From contig JAIQZR010000010.1 in the NCBI GenBank assembly GCA_021777035.1, forward strand, positions 1 to 64,000: a DNA stretch of 64,000 nt, read 5' to 3'. The notes under the pieces were generated by a model. That model saw nothing but the letters and a program-made list of their open reading frames with translations. It was not told the DNA's origin and searched no databases. Below are positions 63,068 through 64,000 of this stretch, one piece after another. The position numbers and the translations under genes are program-made. How positions within the stretch are numbered: the first letter of the stretch is position 1; every line of letters begins with the position of its first letter. Source of the stretch: Candidatus Scalindua sp. (GTDB lineage Bacteria > Planctomycetota > Brocadiia > Brocadiales > Scalinduaceae).

Positions 63068-64000
63068 ATGGATCTGGCGGTAGCAGAAAATAATATAAAA
63101 AATTGTGAAATCGAAAGTATTTTAAATGAGGATGATTCTCCTTCTGATTTAAGCTTCAAAAAATATAAGATTATTGGCACGAAAGGTATTTCTATGGAAG
63201 AAGCAATTGGCAAATCCAGGGTCTTAATTGAGGCGTTACCTTATATTCAGTCTTTTAAGGATAAGATAGTCGTTGTAAAATTTGGCGGTAGCGCAATGGT
63301 AGACAAGGACACCTTTCAAAGTATACTTCAGGATATGGTATTTATGAAGTCTATAGGTATGAAACCGGTTATAGTCCATGGCGGCGGCCCATTCATAAGC
63401 AGTGAGATGGAAAAAAGAGGCAAAAAACCTCTTTTTATAAATGGGTATCGTGTTACAGATAAAGAGACGTTGGAAATTGCTATTGATGTACTTACCAATC
63501 AGATAGGCAGTTTGATAATAGACCAGATAAATAAAATGGGAGCAAAAGGTGTATGTGTATGGGGGGGGAACAACAGCCCAATAAAGGCCAAAAAGCTTGT
63601 CAGTAAGAGTAATGATGGATCTGATTCTGAAGATCTTGGGTATGTGGGTGAACTTACTGAGATAGAATGTGATAGTTTTATGAATTTATTTGAAGATGAT
63701 CAAATACCGATAGTGTCTCCAATTGCCAAGGGTGTCGATGGGGAAAATTATAATGTAAATGCAGATAATGTGGCATCATTTGTGGCAGGTACTTTGAAGG
63801 CTGAAAAACTGGTTTTTATATCGGATACTCATGGAATTTCAACTGATCCGTCCGATCCGGAATCTTTTGCGTCAACATTGCATGAAGATGAAGTTAATAT
63901 ATTGATAAAGACCGGGGTAATTAGCGGCGGAATGCTCCCGAAAGCGAATGCATGTATTTCTGCCATGAGAGAGGGAGTAAAAAAAGCACATATTATTGAC
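63068..64000 (+). CDS. argB: N-acetylglutamate kinase (3' end beyond window)
   Basis: Phosphorylates N-acetylglutamate, second step of arginine synthesis. Seen: VVVKFGGSAM, VIVHGGGPFIS, GYRVTDKETLE, IPIVSPIA, NVNADNVA and SGGMLPKANAC, the standard ArgB series; 311 codons are inside the window and the frame is open at the edge. ATG 63068 has aagga 5 bases upstream and would add 42 acidic residues before the usual family start. The internal ATG 63194 (EEAIGKSRVLIEAL) also has aaagg at 7 bases and agrees best with typical ArgB N-termini. Which one is used is open. Confidence 0.9.
   Translation, partial: MDLAVAENNIKNCEIESILNEDDSPSDLSFKKYKIIGTKGISMEEAIGKSRVLIEALPYIQSFKDKIVVVKFGGSAMVDKDTFQSILQDMVFMKSIGMKPVIVHGGGPFISSEMEKRGKKPLFINGYRVTDKETLEIAIDVLTNQIGSLIIDQINKMGAKGVCVWGGNNSPIKAKKLVSKSNDGSDSEDLGYVGELTEIECDSFMNLFEDDQIPIVSPIAKGVDGENYNVNADNVASFVAGTLKAEKLVFISDTHGISTDPSDPESFASTLHEDEVNILIKTGVISGGMLPKANACISAMREGVKKAHIID

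Overview
This is an AT-rich bacterial segment, judged by eye, with weak codon bias and long spacers. It is dominated by multidomain ATPases and by TPR and TIR proteins. The profile (several STAND/NACHT-TPR proteins, a Ser/Thr kinase, MORN repeats, a sigma-54 activator, and decayed pieces of the hopanoid gene hpnH) fits a large-genome Planctomycetota member, possibly of the anammox order Brocadiales. That placement is inference; no rRNA or other taxonomic marker lies in the window.

Layout. (1) 0.2-8.3 kb: a DUF4062-ATPase-TPR protein, a small TPR protein, a TIR-like/TPR protein, decayed genes and a BrnT/BrnA module. (2) 8.4-16.7 kb, minus strand: an operon of a Clp-like AAA protein, a MoxR-like AAA protein, a vWA protein, an ARPP-1-like protein and a Ser/Thr kinase, with a sigma-54-like promoter in front. 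A zinc ribbon-TIR-NACHT-TPR gene diverges from it. (3) 20.3-25.5 kb, minus strand: DUF350 membrane protein, exported transglutaminase-like protein and exported TPR protein. These three are bracketed by 3' scraps of two genes that are intact further right, and followed by one intact and one decayed AAA-DUF4143 ATPase. (4) 26-30.4 kb: a SIR2-TIR protein translationally coupled to a membrane STAND-TPR protein. (5) 30.4-36.5 kb, minus strand: TIR-TPR, exported protein, ATPase-DUF234 and a sigma-54 AAA activator without a visible HTH. (6) 36.9-40.8 kb: two Hsp90-like ATPase genes behind a textbook -24/-12 promoter, the second with a C-terminal HExxH motif. (7) 41-46 kb: exported proteins (MORN, two unknowns, one frameshifted). 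(8) 46-53 kb: housekeeping genes lysC, an rpe pseudogene, trpD, pyrD-pyrK, a ZIP transporter and an SO_0444-type permease. (9) 52.9-62.4 kb: an IS91-type scrap, a 1315-residue protein of unknown function, a 1001-residue protein with a PD-(D/E)xK-type C-terminus, and higBA lodged between two hpnH scraps. (10) 62.5 kb to the end: ruvC and the start of argB.

The best candidate for a little-described system is the MoxR/vWA/Clp/ARPP-1/kinase operon together with the Hsp90-like pair and the sigma-54 activator. Both effector loci carry sigma-54-type promoters and the activator is encoded next to one of them. The parts suggest a sigma-54-gated, chaperone- and kinase-based response module with envelope components (DUF350, transglutaminase-like and exported TPR proteins), embedded in an island of NAD-cleaving (TIR/SIR2) and STAND sensors. 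The MoxR-vWA couple is an established theme in bacterial conflict systems; the sigma-54 link and the combination seen here are my inference.
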